DNA of 64,000 nt from Crossaster papposus (taxonomy: Eukaryota > Echinodermata > Asteroidea > Velatida > Solasteridae): the NCBI GenBank assembly GCA_037893245.1, contig JBAIAA010000877.1, forward strand, positions 124,001 through 188,000, read 5' to 3'. The notes below the pieces were generated by a model that made no database searches, was not told where the DNA came from, and saw only the letters and a program-made list of their open reading frames with translations. Made by a program: the position numbers and the translations under genes. Numbering within the stretch: position 1 is the first letter of the stretch; each line of letters opens with the position of its first letter. Positions 12,443 through 25,082 of the stretch are shown piece after piece.

Positions 12443-15400
12443 AGCGCCCTCTAGCGGCAGGTTGAAAAATGGTTAAAATGCATAATTTGTTGGTGTGTGT
12501 GGCGAAGTTTGCTGAAATCACTTCATAACCGGTGTATATAATCAGCTTCGTGCTAAGAACATATTGAGAAAGAGATTTATTGATGACGTCACCAAACCGG
12601 AAGTTACAATGAAAAGACCTTAACACCTTAAAACGTCGCTTAGACTTTGTACACGTTTTTTTGCACAAGTACTTTTACCAGAAAACAAAGTCGTATTTTC
12701 ATAAAACTTAACCCAGGTGAAGACCCTATAGAAAAATCGTGTCTCGCAGACATACGTCATGGTGACGTCATCAGGGGTCACGTGACGTCATCTTAAAGGT
12801 GCAATTGCTTTAATCTTTGAAAATCAATAACAAATCAACCGCAAAAGGCCTAAACTTGATTTTTGTGGCAATAGATAGAATAATTAAAGATCTTCATTTC
12901 AACTCATGTGCGTGAAATCACGTGACCCTTCCTTCCGGTCCAAACCGGAAGTGCCTTATAATTTAAAACTGAAAAATGATATGAACTTACTTTCAACGAT
13001 GTTAGTGTCTGGCTAGAATAAACTTTTCAAAATAATTACCGGCGACATCATAACACGTTATAGCGCCCTCTAGCGGCAGGTTGACAAATGGTTAAAATGA
13101 ATAATCTGTTGATGTGTGTGGCGAAGTTTGCTGAAATTACTTTATAACCGGTGTATATATAATCAGCTTCGTGCTAAGAACATATTGAGAAAGAGATTTA
13201 TTGATGACGTCACCAAACCGGAAGTTACAATGAAAAGACCTTAAAACCTTTTCTGTTAATTACGTCACGATGACGTCATCAAGTGTCAGATTACAAGCAA
13301 CCAAATATTTCTAAATTTAATCTTTGAAAATCAATATAAAATCAACTGTAAGAGATCTGATTTAGATTTTTAGGAGAATTGATAGATTAATCCATGGTCT
13401 TCATAATTTGTATTACATGCAAAAAGACCTGACCCTTCCTTCCGGTCCAAACCAGAAGTGCATTATAATTTAAAAGTGGAAAACGATGTAAACTTATTTA
13501 AAACGATGTTAGGCGCTGGCTAGGTTATAAGTAAAAACAAAGTTAACGTTGACTTCATAAAATGTTATAGCGCCCTCTAGCGGCATGTTGACAAATGTTA
13601 CGTCATATTACGATTATATTTGAATTATTACGTTTTTCGACCTTTAAGTCATATCTCAGCAACGGAACGTGCTAACATAACATACGTTTGTATTGTTAGG
13701 TGATAGATAGTTGCACAAAAAGTTCAGAAACGTGTGACGTCATCGTTTTAATCAGTTTGAGTTTATTTTAATCTGTTTAAATTAACTTAAATTCGGTTTT
13801 TTTGAAAACAAATACTCTAAAAAAATGGGAATACGAAAAAGCCCTATGTTCTGTTCCTTGAACAGACGTAGTTCTAGTTTTTTTTTTTTTTTCTTTTTTT
13901 TTTAGTAACCTAAACCCCATAGACTTTGTACACGTTTTTTTGCACAAGTACTTTTACCAGAAAACAAAGTCGTATTTTCATAAAACTTAACCCAGGTGAA
14001 GACCCTATAGTGAGCTCGTGCCTAGCAGACATACGTCATGGTGACGTCATCAGGGGTCACGTGACGTCATCTTAAAGGTGCAATTAATTTAATCTTTGAA
14101 AATCAATAACAAATCAACCGCAAAAGACCGATACTTGATTTTTGTGGCAATAGATAGAATGACCCAGGATCTTAATTTTATCTCGTGTGCGTGAAGTCAC
14201 GTGACCCTTCCTTCCGGTCTAAACCGGAAGTGCCTTATAATTTAAAACTGAAAAATGATATGAACTTACTTTCAACGTTGTTAGTGTCTGGCTAGAATGT
14301 ATTTTTCAAAAAAAATACTGGTGACGTCATAACATGTTATAGCGCCCTCTAGCGGCAGGTTGAAATTTTTTAAAATGAATATTCGGTTGATGTGTGTGGC
14401 GAAGTTTGCAGAAATAACTTTATAACCGGTGTATATAATCAGCTTCATGCTAAGACCATATTGGGAAGGGGAAATATTTATGACGTCACCAAACCGGAAG
14501 TTACAATGAAAAATCCTTTAAACCTTTAAAAATCGCTTAAAAATCAACCGGGATAGATATAATCCAGATTTTTCCATCAAATAGCAAAGTTAAGACAGCT
14601 CTCGAGCTTTCTGTTAATTACGTCACGATGACGTCATCAAGTGTCAAATTACAATCAACCAAATATTTCTAGATATAATCTTTGAAAATCAATATAAAAT
14701 CAACTGTAAGAGATCTCATTTAGATTTTTAAGGGAATTGATAGACTAATCCATGGTCTTCATAATTTGTATTGGATGCAAAAAGACCCGACCCTTCCTTC
14801 TGGTCCAAACCGGAAGTGCCTTATAATTTAAAAATGGAAAACGATGTGAACTTACTTTCAACGATGTTAGGCGCTGGCTAGGTTGTAAGTAACAACAAAG
14901 TCAACGGTGACTTCATAAAATGTTATAGCGCCCTCTAGCGGCATGTTGACAAATGTTACATCATATTACGATTATATTTAAATTATTACGTTTTAAGACC
15001 TTTAAGCCATATCTCAGCAACGGAACGTGCTAACATAACACATATGTTTGTATTGTTAGGTGATGGATAGTTTCACAAATAGTTCACAAACGTGTGACGT
15101 CATCGTTTTAATCAGTTTGAATTCATTTTAATCTGTTTAAATTAACTTAAATTCGTTTTCAATAATTTTAAATTGTTTTGATGGTATAAAAGTTCAATTT
15201 TTGAAAAATTTAATCTAAAAAATTGCGTATGCGAAAAAGCCCTATGTTCTGTTCCTCGAACAGACGTAGTTCTAGTTGGCTTTTTCGCAATTTTGCGAAA
15301 AAGCCTTTGTTTTTGTTCTGATTTTTTTTTTTCTTTTTTTCTTTTTCTTTTAGTAACCTAAACTCCATAGACTTTGTGCACGTTTTTTTGCACAAGTACT

Positions 15401-18400
15401 TTTACCAGAAAACAAAGTCGTATTTCCATAAAACTTAACCCAGGTGAAGACCCTATACTGAACTCGTGTCTCCCAGAAATACGTCATGGTGACGTCATCA
15501 GGGGTCACGTGACGTCACCTTAAAGGTGTAATTGATTTAATCTTTGAAATTCAATAACAAATCAACCGCAAAAGACCGAAACTAAATTTTTGTGGCAATA
15601 GATAGAATAATCCAGGATCTTAATTTTATCTCGTGTGCGTGAAATCACGTGACCCTTCCTTCCGGTCTAAACCGGAAGTGCCTCATAATTTAAAAGTGAA
15701 AAATGATATGAACTTACTTTCAACGATGTTAGTGTCTGGCTACAATGTATTTTTCAAAAAAAGTATTGGTGACGTCATAACATGTTATAGCGCCCTCTAG
15801 CGGCTGTTTGAAAAATTGTTAAAATGAATAATCTGTTGATGTGTGTGGCGAAGTTTGCTGAAATCACTTTATAACCGGTGTATTTAATCAGCTTCATGCT
15901 AGGAACAAGTTGACGGGAAGAAAAAATTATGACGTCACCAGACCGGAAGTTAGAATGAAAAGACTCCTTTTCCTTTGAAAATTCCTAGAAAATTAAACCT
16001 GACAGATACAATCTTGATATTTGCTCTAAAGGTTAATGTAAAAGTAGTTCTCGAACTTCCCTGTGTTTTGGGGCAAAAAACGAACTTGAACATACCCTGC
16101 GGCACCCTTGAAATGTAATCGTTTTGGCCTAGGTGCAAAAAGCATTGACCCCTTACGCGTGCATGGCACACGTATAATATACATGCTAGTACATGTACGT
16201 ATACACTAATAGTGTATTATGTATTGAGCGAATGTATCACCACTGACATCGTTCGTGCAAGCACATGTACGCTCACCCAAGAGGACACTAGCCGCCAACC
16301 TGTGAAACAGGATGACGTCATCAAATTGCCCATGGGGAAGGGCGCCGCGTACGACAGGTAGGTAAACACGCTTTCGGCTACGCAGAATCCAACCCCGTAG
16401 ACTTTGTAAACGTTGCTTGCACAATTCAAAGCACTTTTAACGGAAAAACAAAGTCGTATTCCCATAAACTTGACCCAGGTGAAGACCCAATAGTGAACTG
16501 GTGTCTCGCAGACAGACGTCATGATGACGTCATCAGGAGTCACGTGACGTCATCTTAAAGGTTCAATTGATTTAATCTTTGAAAATCAATACAAAATCAA
16601 CCGCAAATGACCGAAACTTGATGTTTGTGGCAATAGATAGAATAATTCAGAATCTTCATTTTATCTCGTGTGCGTAAAATCACGTGACCCTCCCTTCCGG
16701 TCCAAACCGGAAGTGCCTCATAATTTGAAAGTGAAAAATGATATGAACTTACTTTCAACGATGTTAGTGTCTGGCTAGAATAAACTTTTCAAAAAAATTC
16801 CGGCGACGTCATAACATGTTAATAGCGCCCTCTAGCGGCAGGTTGAAAAATAGTTAAAATGAACAATCTGTTTATGTGTGTTGCGAAGTTTGCTGAAACC
16901 ACTTTATAACCGGTGTATATAATCAGCTTCATGCTTAGACCATTATTGGGAAGGAGAAATATTTATGACGTCACCAAACCGGAAGTTACAATGAAAAATC
17001 CTTTAAACCTTAAACAATCGCTTAAAAATCAACCGGGATAGATATAATCCAGATTTTTGCTTCAAATAGCAAAGTTAAGACAGCTCTCGAGCTTTATGTT
17101 AATTACGTCACGATGACGTCATCAAGTGTCAAATTACAATCAACCAAATATTTCTAGATATAATCTTTGAAAATCAATATAAAATCAACTGTAAGAGATC
17201 TGATTTAGATTTCTAAGGGAATTGATAGACTAATCTATGGTCTTCATAATTTGTATTACATGCAAAAAGACCCGACCCTTCCTTCCGGTCCAAACCGGAA
17301 GTGCCTTATAATTTAAAAATGGAAAACGATGTGAACTTACTTTCAACGATGTTAGGCGCTGGCTAGGTTGTAAGTAACAAGAAAGTTAACAGTGACTTCA
17401 TAAAATGTTATAGCGCCCTCTAGCGGCGTGTTGACAAATGTTACATCATATTACGATTATATTTAAATTATTACGTTTTAAGACCTTTAAGCCATATCTC
17501 AGCAACGAAACGTGCTAACATAACAACTTTTTTTATTGTTAGGTGATAGATAGTTGCACAAAAAGTTCACAAACGTGTGACGTCATCATTTTAATCAGTT
17601 TGAATTAATTTTAATCTGTTTAAATTAACTTAAATTCGTTTCCAATGATTTTAAATTGTTTTGATGGTATAAAAGTTCAATTTTTGAAATATTTAATCTA
17701 AAAAATTGAGAATGCGAAAAAGCCCTATGTTCTGTTCCTCGAACAGACGTAGTTCTAGTTTCTTCTTTTTTTTCTTTTAGTAACCTAAACTCCATAGACT
17801 TTGTACACGTTTTTTTGCACAAGTACTTTTACCAGAGAACAAAGTCGTATTTCCATAAAACTTAACCCAAGTGAAGACCCTATAGTAAGCTCGTGCCTAG
17901 CCGACATACGACATGGTGACGTCACCAGGGGTCACGTGACGTCATCTTAAAGGTGCAATTGATTTAATCTTTGAAAATCAATAACAAATCAACCGCAAAA
18001 GACCGAAACTTGATTTTTATGGCAACAGATAGAATAATCCAGGATCTTCATTTTATCTCATGTGCGTAAAATCACGTGACCCTTCCTTCCGGTCTAAACC
18101 GGAAGTGCCTTATAATTTAAAAGTGAAAAATGATATGAACTTACTTTCAACGCTGTTAGTGTCTGGCTAGTTTGTATTTAACAACAAAAATACCGGCGAC
18201 GCCATAACATGTTATAGCGCCCTCTAGCGGCAAGTTGAAAAATTGTTAAAATGAATAATCTGTTGATGTGTGTGGCGAAATTTGCGGAAATCACTTTATA
18301 ACCGGTGTATTTAATCAGCTTCATGCTAGGAACAAGTCGACGAGAAGAAAAATTATGACGTCACCAGACCGGAAGTTACAATGAAAAGACTTCTTTTCCT

Positions 18401-21400
18401 TTGAAAATTCCTAAAAAATTAAACCTGACAGATATAATCTTGATTTTTGTTCAAAAGGTTAGTGTAAAAGTAGTTCTCGAACTTTCCTTTTTTTTTTGGC
18501 AAAAAACGAACTTGGACATACCCTGCGGCACCCTTTAAATTTAATCGTTTTGGCCTAGGCGCATAAAGCATTGACCCCTTATATGTGGGTGTACATGCTT
18601 GTATGTACGTACGTATACACTGATAGTGTACTATGCATTGAGCGAATGTATCACTACTGACATCGTACGTGCATGCAAATGTACGCTCACCCAAGAGGAC
18701 ACTAGCCGCCAACAAGCGAAACAGGATGACGTCATCAAATTGTCTATGGGGAAGGGCGCCGTGTGCGACAGGTAGGTAAACAGGCTCTCGGCTACGCAGA
18801 ATCCAATCCCATAGACTTTGTAAACGTTGTTTGCACAATTCCAAGCACTTTTAACGAAAAACAAAGTCGTATTTCCATAAAACTTAACCCAGGTGAAGAC
18901 CCTATAGAAAACTCGTGTTTCGCAGACATACGCCATGGTTACGTTGTCAGGGGTCACGTGACGTCATCTTAAAGGTGCAATTGATTTAATCTTTAAAAAT
19001 AAATAACAAATCAACCACAAAAGACCGAAACTTGATTTTTGTGGCAATAGATAGAATAATCCAGAATCTTCATTTTATCTCGTGTGCTAAAATCACGTGA
19101 CCCTTCCTTCCGGTCCAACCGGAAGTGTCTCATAATTTGAAAGTGAAAAATGATATGAACTTACTTTCAACGATGTTAGTTTCTGGCTAGAATAAACTTT
19201 TCCAAAAAAAATCAGGCGACGTCATAATATATTATAGCGCCCTCTAGCGGCAGGTTGAAAAATGGTTAAAATGAATAATCTGTTGATGTGTGTGGCGAAG
19301 TTTGCTGAAACCACTTTATAACCGGTGTATATAATCAGCTTCATGCTTAGACCATATTGGGAAGGAGAAATATTTATGACGTCACCAAACCGGAAGTTAC
19401 AATGAAAAATCCTTTAAACCTTAAACAATCGCTTAAAAATCACCCGCTATAGATATAATCCAGATTTTTGCATCAGATAGCACAGTAAAGACAGCTCTCG
19501 AGCTTTCTGTTAATTACGTCACGATGACGTCATCAAATGTCAGATTACAAGCAACCAAATATTTCTAGATTTAATCTTTGAAAATCAATATAAAATCAAC
19601 TGTAAGATATCTGATTTAGATTTTTAAGGGAATTGATAGATTAATCCATGGTCTTCATAATTTGTATTACATGCAAAAAAACCTGACCCTTCCTTCCGGT
19701 CCAAACCGGAAGTGCATTATAATTTAAAAGTGGAAAACGATGTGAACTTACTTTCAACGATGTTAGGCGCTGGCTAGGTTGTAAGTAACAAACAAGTTAA
19801 CGGTGACTTCTTAAAATGTTATAGCGCCCTCTAGCGGCATGTTGACACATGTTACGTCATATTACGATTATATTCGAATTATTACGTTTTTCGACCTTTA
19901 AGTCATATCTCAGCAACGGAACGTGCTAACATAACAAATTTTTTTATTGTTAGGTGATAGATAGTTGCACAAAAAGTTCACAAACGTGTGACGTCATCGT
20001 TTTAATCAGTTTGAATTAATTTTAATCTGTTTAAATTAACCTAAATTCGTTTCCAATGATTTTAAATTGTTTTGATGGTATAAAAGTTCAATTTTTGAAA
20101 TATTTAATCAAAAAAATTGAGAATGCGAAAAAGCCCTATGTTCTGTTCCTCGAACAGACGTAGTTCTAGTTTTTCTTTTTCTTTCTTCTTCTTTTTTCTT
20201 TCTTTTAGTAACCTAAACCCCATAGACTTTGTACACGTTTTTTTGCACAAGTACTTTTAATAGAAAACAAAGTCGTATTTCCATAAAACTTAACCCAATT
20301 GAAGACCCTATAGTAAGCTCGTGCCTAGCCGACATACGTCATGATGACGTCATCAGGGGGTCACATGACGTCATCTTAAAGGTTCAATTGATTTAATCTT
20401 TAAAAATAAATAACAAATCAACCACAAAAGACCGAAACTTGATTTTTGTGGCAATAGATAGAATAATCCAGAATCTTCATTTTATCTCGTGTGCGTAAAA
20501 TCACGTGACTCTTCCTTCCGGTCCAAACCGGAAGTGCCTCATAATTTGAAAGTGAAAAATTATATGAACTTACTTTCAACGATGTTAGTGTCTGGTTAGA
20601 ATAAACTTTTCCAAAAAAAATCAGGCGACGTCATAATATGTTATAGCGCCCTCTAGCGGCAGGTTGAAAAATGGTTAAAATGAATAATCTGTTGATGTGT
20701 GTGGCGAATTTTGCTGAAACCACTTTATAACCGGTGTATATAATTAGCTTCATGCTTAGACCATTTATTGGGAAGGAGAAATATTTATGACGTCACCAAA
20801 CCGGAAGTTACAATAAAAAATCCTTTAAACCTTAAACAATCGCTTAAAAATCAACCGCTATAGATATAATCCAGATTTTTGCATCAGATAGCAAAGTAAA
20901 GACAGCTCTCGAGCTTTCTGTTAATTACGTCACGATGACGTCATCAAATGTCAGATTACAAGCAACAAAATATTTCTAGATTTAATCTTTGAAAATCAAT
21001 ATAAAATCAACGGTAAGAGATCTGATTTAGATTTTTAGGGGAATTGATAGATTAATCCATGGTCTTCATAATTTGTATTACATGCAAAAAGACCTGACCC
21101 TTCCTTCCGGTCTAAACTGGAAGTGCATTATAATTTAAAAGTGGAAAACGATGTGAACTTACTTTCAACGATGTTAGGCGCCGGCTAGGTTGTAAGTAAC
21201 AAACAAGTTAACAGTGACTTCATAAAATGTTAAAGCGCCCTCTAGCGTCATGTTGACAAATGTTACGTCATATTACGATTATATTTGAATTATTACGTTT
21301 TTAGACGTTGAAGGCATATCTCAGCAACGGATCGTGTTAACATAACACCTCATTTTGTGTTGTTAGGTGATAGATAGTTGCACAACAAGTTCACAAACGT

Positions 21401-23680
21401 GTGACGTCATCGTTTTAATCAGTTTTAATTCATTTTACTCTGTTTAAATTAACTTAAATTAGTTTTCAATGATTTTAAATTGTTTTGATGGTTTAAAAGT
21501 TCAATTTTTGAAATATTTAATAAAAAAAAATTGTGAATGCGAAAAAGCCCTATGTTCTGTTCCTTGAACAGACGTAGTTCTAGTTTTCTTTTTTTTTTCT
21601 TCTTCTTTTTTTTTCTTTTAGTAACCTAAACTCCATAGACTTTGTACACGTTTTTTTGCACAAGTACTTTTACCAGAGAACAAAGTCGTATTTCCATAAA
21701 ACTTAACCCAAGTGAAGACCCTATAGTAAGCTCGTGCCTAGCCGACATACGACATGGTGACGTCATCAGGGGTCACGTGACGTCATCTTAAAGGTGTAAT
21801 TGATTTAATCTTTGAAAATCAATAACAAATCAACCGCAAAAGACCGAAACTTGATTTTTGTGGCAACAGATAGAATAATCCAGGATCTTCATTTTATCTC
21901 ATGTGCGTAAAATCACGTGACCCTTCCTTCCGGTCTAAACCGGAAGTGCCTTATAATTTAAAAGTGAAAAATGATATGAACTTACTTTCAACGCTGTTAG
22001 TGTCTGGCTAGTTTGTATTTAACAACAAAAATACCGGCGACGCCATAACATGTTATAGCGCCCTCTAGCGGCAAGTTGAAAAATGGTTAAAATGAATAAT
22101 CTGTTGATGTGTGTGGCGAAATTTGCGGAAATCACTTTATAACCGGTGTATTTAATCAGCTTCATGCTAGGAACAAGTCGACGAGAAGAAAAATTATGAC
22201 GTCACCAGACCGGAAGTTACAATGAAAAGACTTCTTTTCCTTTGAAAATTCCTAAAAAATTAAACCTGACAGATATAATCTTGATTTTTGTTCAAAAGGT
22301 TAGTGTAAAAGTAGTTCTCGAACTTTCCTTTTTTTTTTGGCAAAAAACGAACTTGGACATACCCTGCGGCACCCTTTAAATTTAATCGTTTTGGCCTAGG
22401 CGCATAAAGCATTGACCCCTTATATGTGGGTGTACATGCTTGTATGTACGTACGTATACACTGATAGTGTACTATGCATTGAGCGAATGTATCACTACTG
22501 ACATCGTACGTGCATGCAAATGTACGCTCACCCAAGAGGACACTAGCCGCCAACAAGCGAAACAGGATGACGTCATCAAATTGCCTATGGGGAAGGGCGC
22601 CGTGTGCGACAGGTAGGTAAACAGGCTCTCGGCTACGCAGAATCCAATCCCATAGACTTTGTAAACGTTGTTTGCACAATTCCAAGCACTTTTAACGAAA
22701 AACAAAGTCGTATTTCCATAAAACTTAACCCAGGTGAAGACCCTATAGTAAACTCGTGTTTCGCAGACATACGTCATGGTTACGTCGTCAGGGGTCACGT
22801 GACGTCATCTTAATGGTGCAATTGATTTAATCTTTAAAAATAAATAACAAATCAACCACAAAAGACCGAAACTTGATTTTTGTGGCAATAGATAGAATAA
22901 TCCAGAATCTTCATTTTATCTCGTGTGCTAAAATCACGTGACCCTTCCTTCCGGTCCAACCGGAAGTGCCTCATAATTTGAAAGTGAAAAATGATATGAA
23001 CTTACTTTCAACGATGTTAGTTTCTGGCTAGAATAAACTTTTCCAAAAAAAAATCAGGCGACGTCATAATATGTTATAGCGCCCTCTAGCGGCAGGTTGA
23101 AAAATGGTTAAAATGAATAATCTGTTGATGTGTGTGGCGAAGTTTGCTGAAACCACTTTATAACCGGTGTATATAATCAGCTTCATGCTTAGACCATATT
23201 GGGAAGGAGAAATATTTATGACGTCACCAAACCGGAAGTTACAATGAAAAATCCTTTAAACCTTAAACAATCGCTTAAAAATCACCCGCTATAGATATAA
23301 TCCAGATTTTTGCATCAGATAGCACAGTAAAGACAGCTCTCGAGCTTTCTGTTAATTACGTCACGATGACGTCATCAAATGTCAGATTACAAGCAACCAA
23401 ATATTTCTAGATTTAATCTTTGAAAATCAATATAAAATCAACTGTAAGATATCTGATTTAGATTTTTAGGGGAATTGATAGATTAATCCATGGTCTTCAT
23501 AATTTGTATTACATGCAAAAAACCCTGACCCTTCCTTCCGGTCCAAACCGGAAGTGCATTATAATTTAAAAGTGGAAAACGATGTGAACTTACTTTCAAC
23601 GATGTTAGGCGCTGGCTAGGTTGTAAGTAACAAACAAGTTAACGGCGACTTCTTAAAATGTTATAGCGCCCTCTAGCGGC
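12443..23680. promoter_or_regulatory. Series of about 16 CTCF-like motifs
   Basis: The 16-mer AGCGCCCTCTAGCGGC occurs at 12443, 13062, 13569, 14341, 14937, 15789, 16824, 17412, 18216, 19236, 19823, 20645, 22057, 23078 and 23665, with one altered copy at 21234. Its reverse complement, GCCGCTAGAGGGCGCT, fits the known CTCF core consensus (CCRCYAGRGGGCGC). All copies point the same way, 0.5-1 kb apart. Binding is inferred from the motif only. Confidence 0.4.
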
Positions 23681-24011
23681 ATGTTGACAAATGTTACGTC
23701 ATATTACGATTATATTCGAATTATTACGTTTTTCGACCTTTAAGTCATATCTCAGCAACGGAACGTGCTAACATAACATACGTTTGTATTGTTAGGTGAT
23801 AGATAGTTGCACAAAAAGTTCACAAACATGTGACGTCATCGTTTTAATCAGTTTGGATTCATTTTAATCTGTTTAAATTAACTTAAATTCGTTTTCGATG
23901 ATTTTAAATTATTTTGATGGTATAAAAGTTCAATTTTTGCAAAATTTAATCTAAAAAATTGCGAAAGCGAAAAAGCCCTATGTTCTGTTCCTCGAACAGA
24001 CGTAGTTCTAG
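17759..24011 (+). repeat. Recent large duplication inside the family B array
   Basis: The copy ending at 20169 and the copy ending at 24011 are almost identical over about 2.2 kb at an offset of 3841 bp. For example, a 141-codon open frame at 18419-18844 (minus) is repeated without amino-acid change at 22260-22685. Other copies in the array are clearly more diverged, so this pair arose recently, probably by unequal exchange of a two-copy unit. Confidence 0.8.
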
Positions 24012-25082
24012 TTTTTTGTGTGTTTTTGTCCACTTTCAGACTTTTTCTCATAGGATTTGTACACGTTTCGTTCAGCCAATACACTTTGACACTTTGGTAA
24101 ATCCGATCGACTTGAGACTTGGCATACACTAAGAACACCAACCACAGATGGTCCTAGAAGAAATTCGTCTCGATTGCGTCATTCATGGTCACGTGACGTC
24201 ACGTTAAAGGTGCAATGTTTCCCCATAGGTTTTGTACACGTTTTCATCCAGACTATTGATTTTGACACTTTAGTTAATCCGATTGACCTAAATGTTAGCA
24301 CACACCTCAACCACCATCCTCAGAAGGGCCAATATGAAAATCGCCATGATGACGTCATCGGGGGTCATGTGACGTCACATTAAAGGTTCAGTTTTTAGGA
24401 CCCTCTATCTCTGGAAGTACAAGTCCGATTAGTGTCAAACTTGGTATACAGGTATTCCGGGATGTGTTATATACGAAAATTAAGGTGACGTCATAATGAC
24501 GTCATAATGACGTCATGTGACGTCACATTAAAGGTGTAGTTTTCCCCATAAGATTTGTACACGTTTTTTCACCCGATATATATTTGGCACTTTGGTAAAT
24601 CCGGATCGACTTCAGACTTGGCTAGCTACTCTTAGCATACTACCCACAGATGATTCTAGAAGAAATTCGTCACGATTACGTTATTCATGGTCAAGTGACG
24701 TCACGTTAAAGGTTCAATTTTTCCCCATAGGTTTTGTACACGTTTTCCTCAAGACTATTGACTTTAACACTTTAGTAAATCCGATTGACCTAAAAGTTAG
24801 CACACACCTCAACCACCATCCTCAGAAGGGCCAATGTGAAAATCGGCATGATGACGTCATCGGGGGGTCATGTGACGTCATATTAAAGGTTCGGTTTTTA
24901 GGACCCTCTTTCTCTGGAAGTACAAGTCCGATTAGTGTCAAACTTGGTATACAGGTATTCCGGGATGTGTTATATACGAAAATTAAGGTGACGTCATAAT
25001 GACTTCATAATGACGTCATGTGACGTCACATTACAGGTGTAGTTTTCCCCATAAGATTTGTATACGTTTTTTCACCCGATAT
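24012..25082 (+). mobile_element. Family A Helentron-like copy, 5' part (split by retrotransposon)
   Basis: Starts right after the CTAG of the last family B copy and returns to the family A module order, with a cluster of four TGACGTCA-type sites at 24485-24530. Two modules (24180-24560 and 24680-25060) are close duplicates. The copy is broken at 25082 by the retrotransposon; its missing part continues at 28936. Confidence 0.6.

Larger units (their letters stand above)
11818..24011 (+). mobile_element. Tandem array of family B Helentron-like elements (6 copies)
   Basis: This second family is built on the same plan as its left neighbour but with different termini. Each copy ends GCGAAAAAGCC, a hairpin around CTGTTCCTCGAACAG, then TAGTTCTAG and a T run. 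CTAG ends lie at 13874, 15272, 17755, 20166, 21580 and 24008. Where the 5' end is kept (11818, 15276) it reads GGCTTTTTCGC as a hairpin, the reverse complement of the 3' GCGAAAAAGCC, so the family has a subterminal inverted repeat. Internally each copy has one to three related modules of about 0.6-1 kb with TGACGTCA sites, paired ETS-like ACCGGAAGT motifs and one CTCF-like motif per module. Copies ending at 17758, 20169 and 24011 also hold a GC-richer 370-bp insert. No coding sequence is supported. Confidence 0.6.

Noticed and set aside
18419-22685. Identical 141-codon frames in two array copies
   Set aside because: The identity reflects the recent duplication, not selection; the sequence has no domain and the corresponding copy near 16.2 kb is broken.
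6268-25000. Many short open frames on both strands in the repeat array
   Set aside because: They repeat with the modules, shift frame between copies and contain no domain; they are by-products of the repeats.
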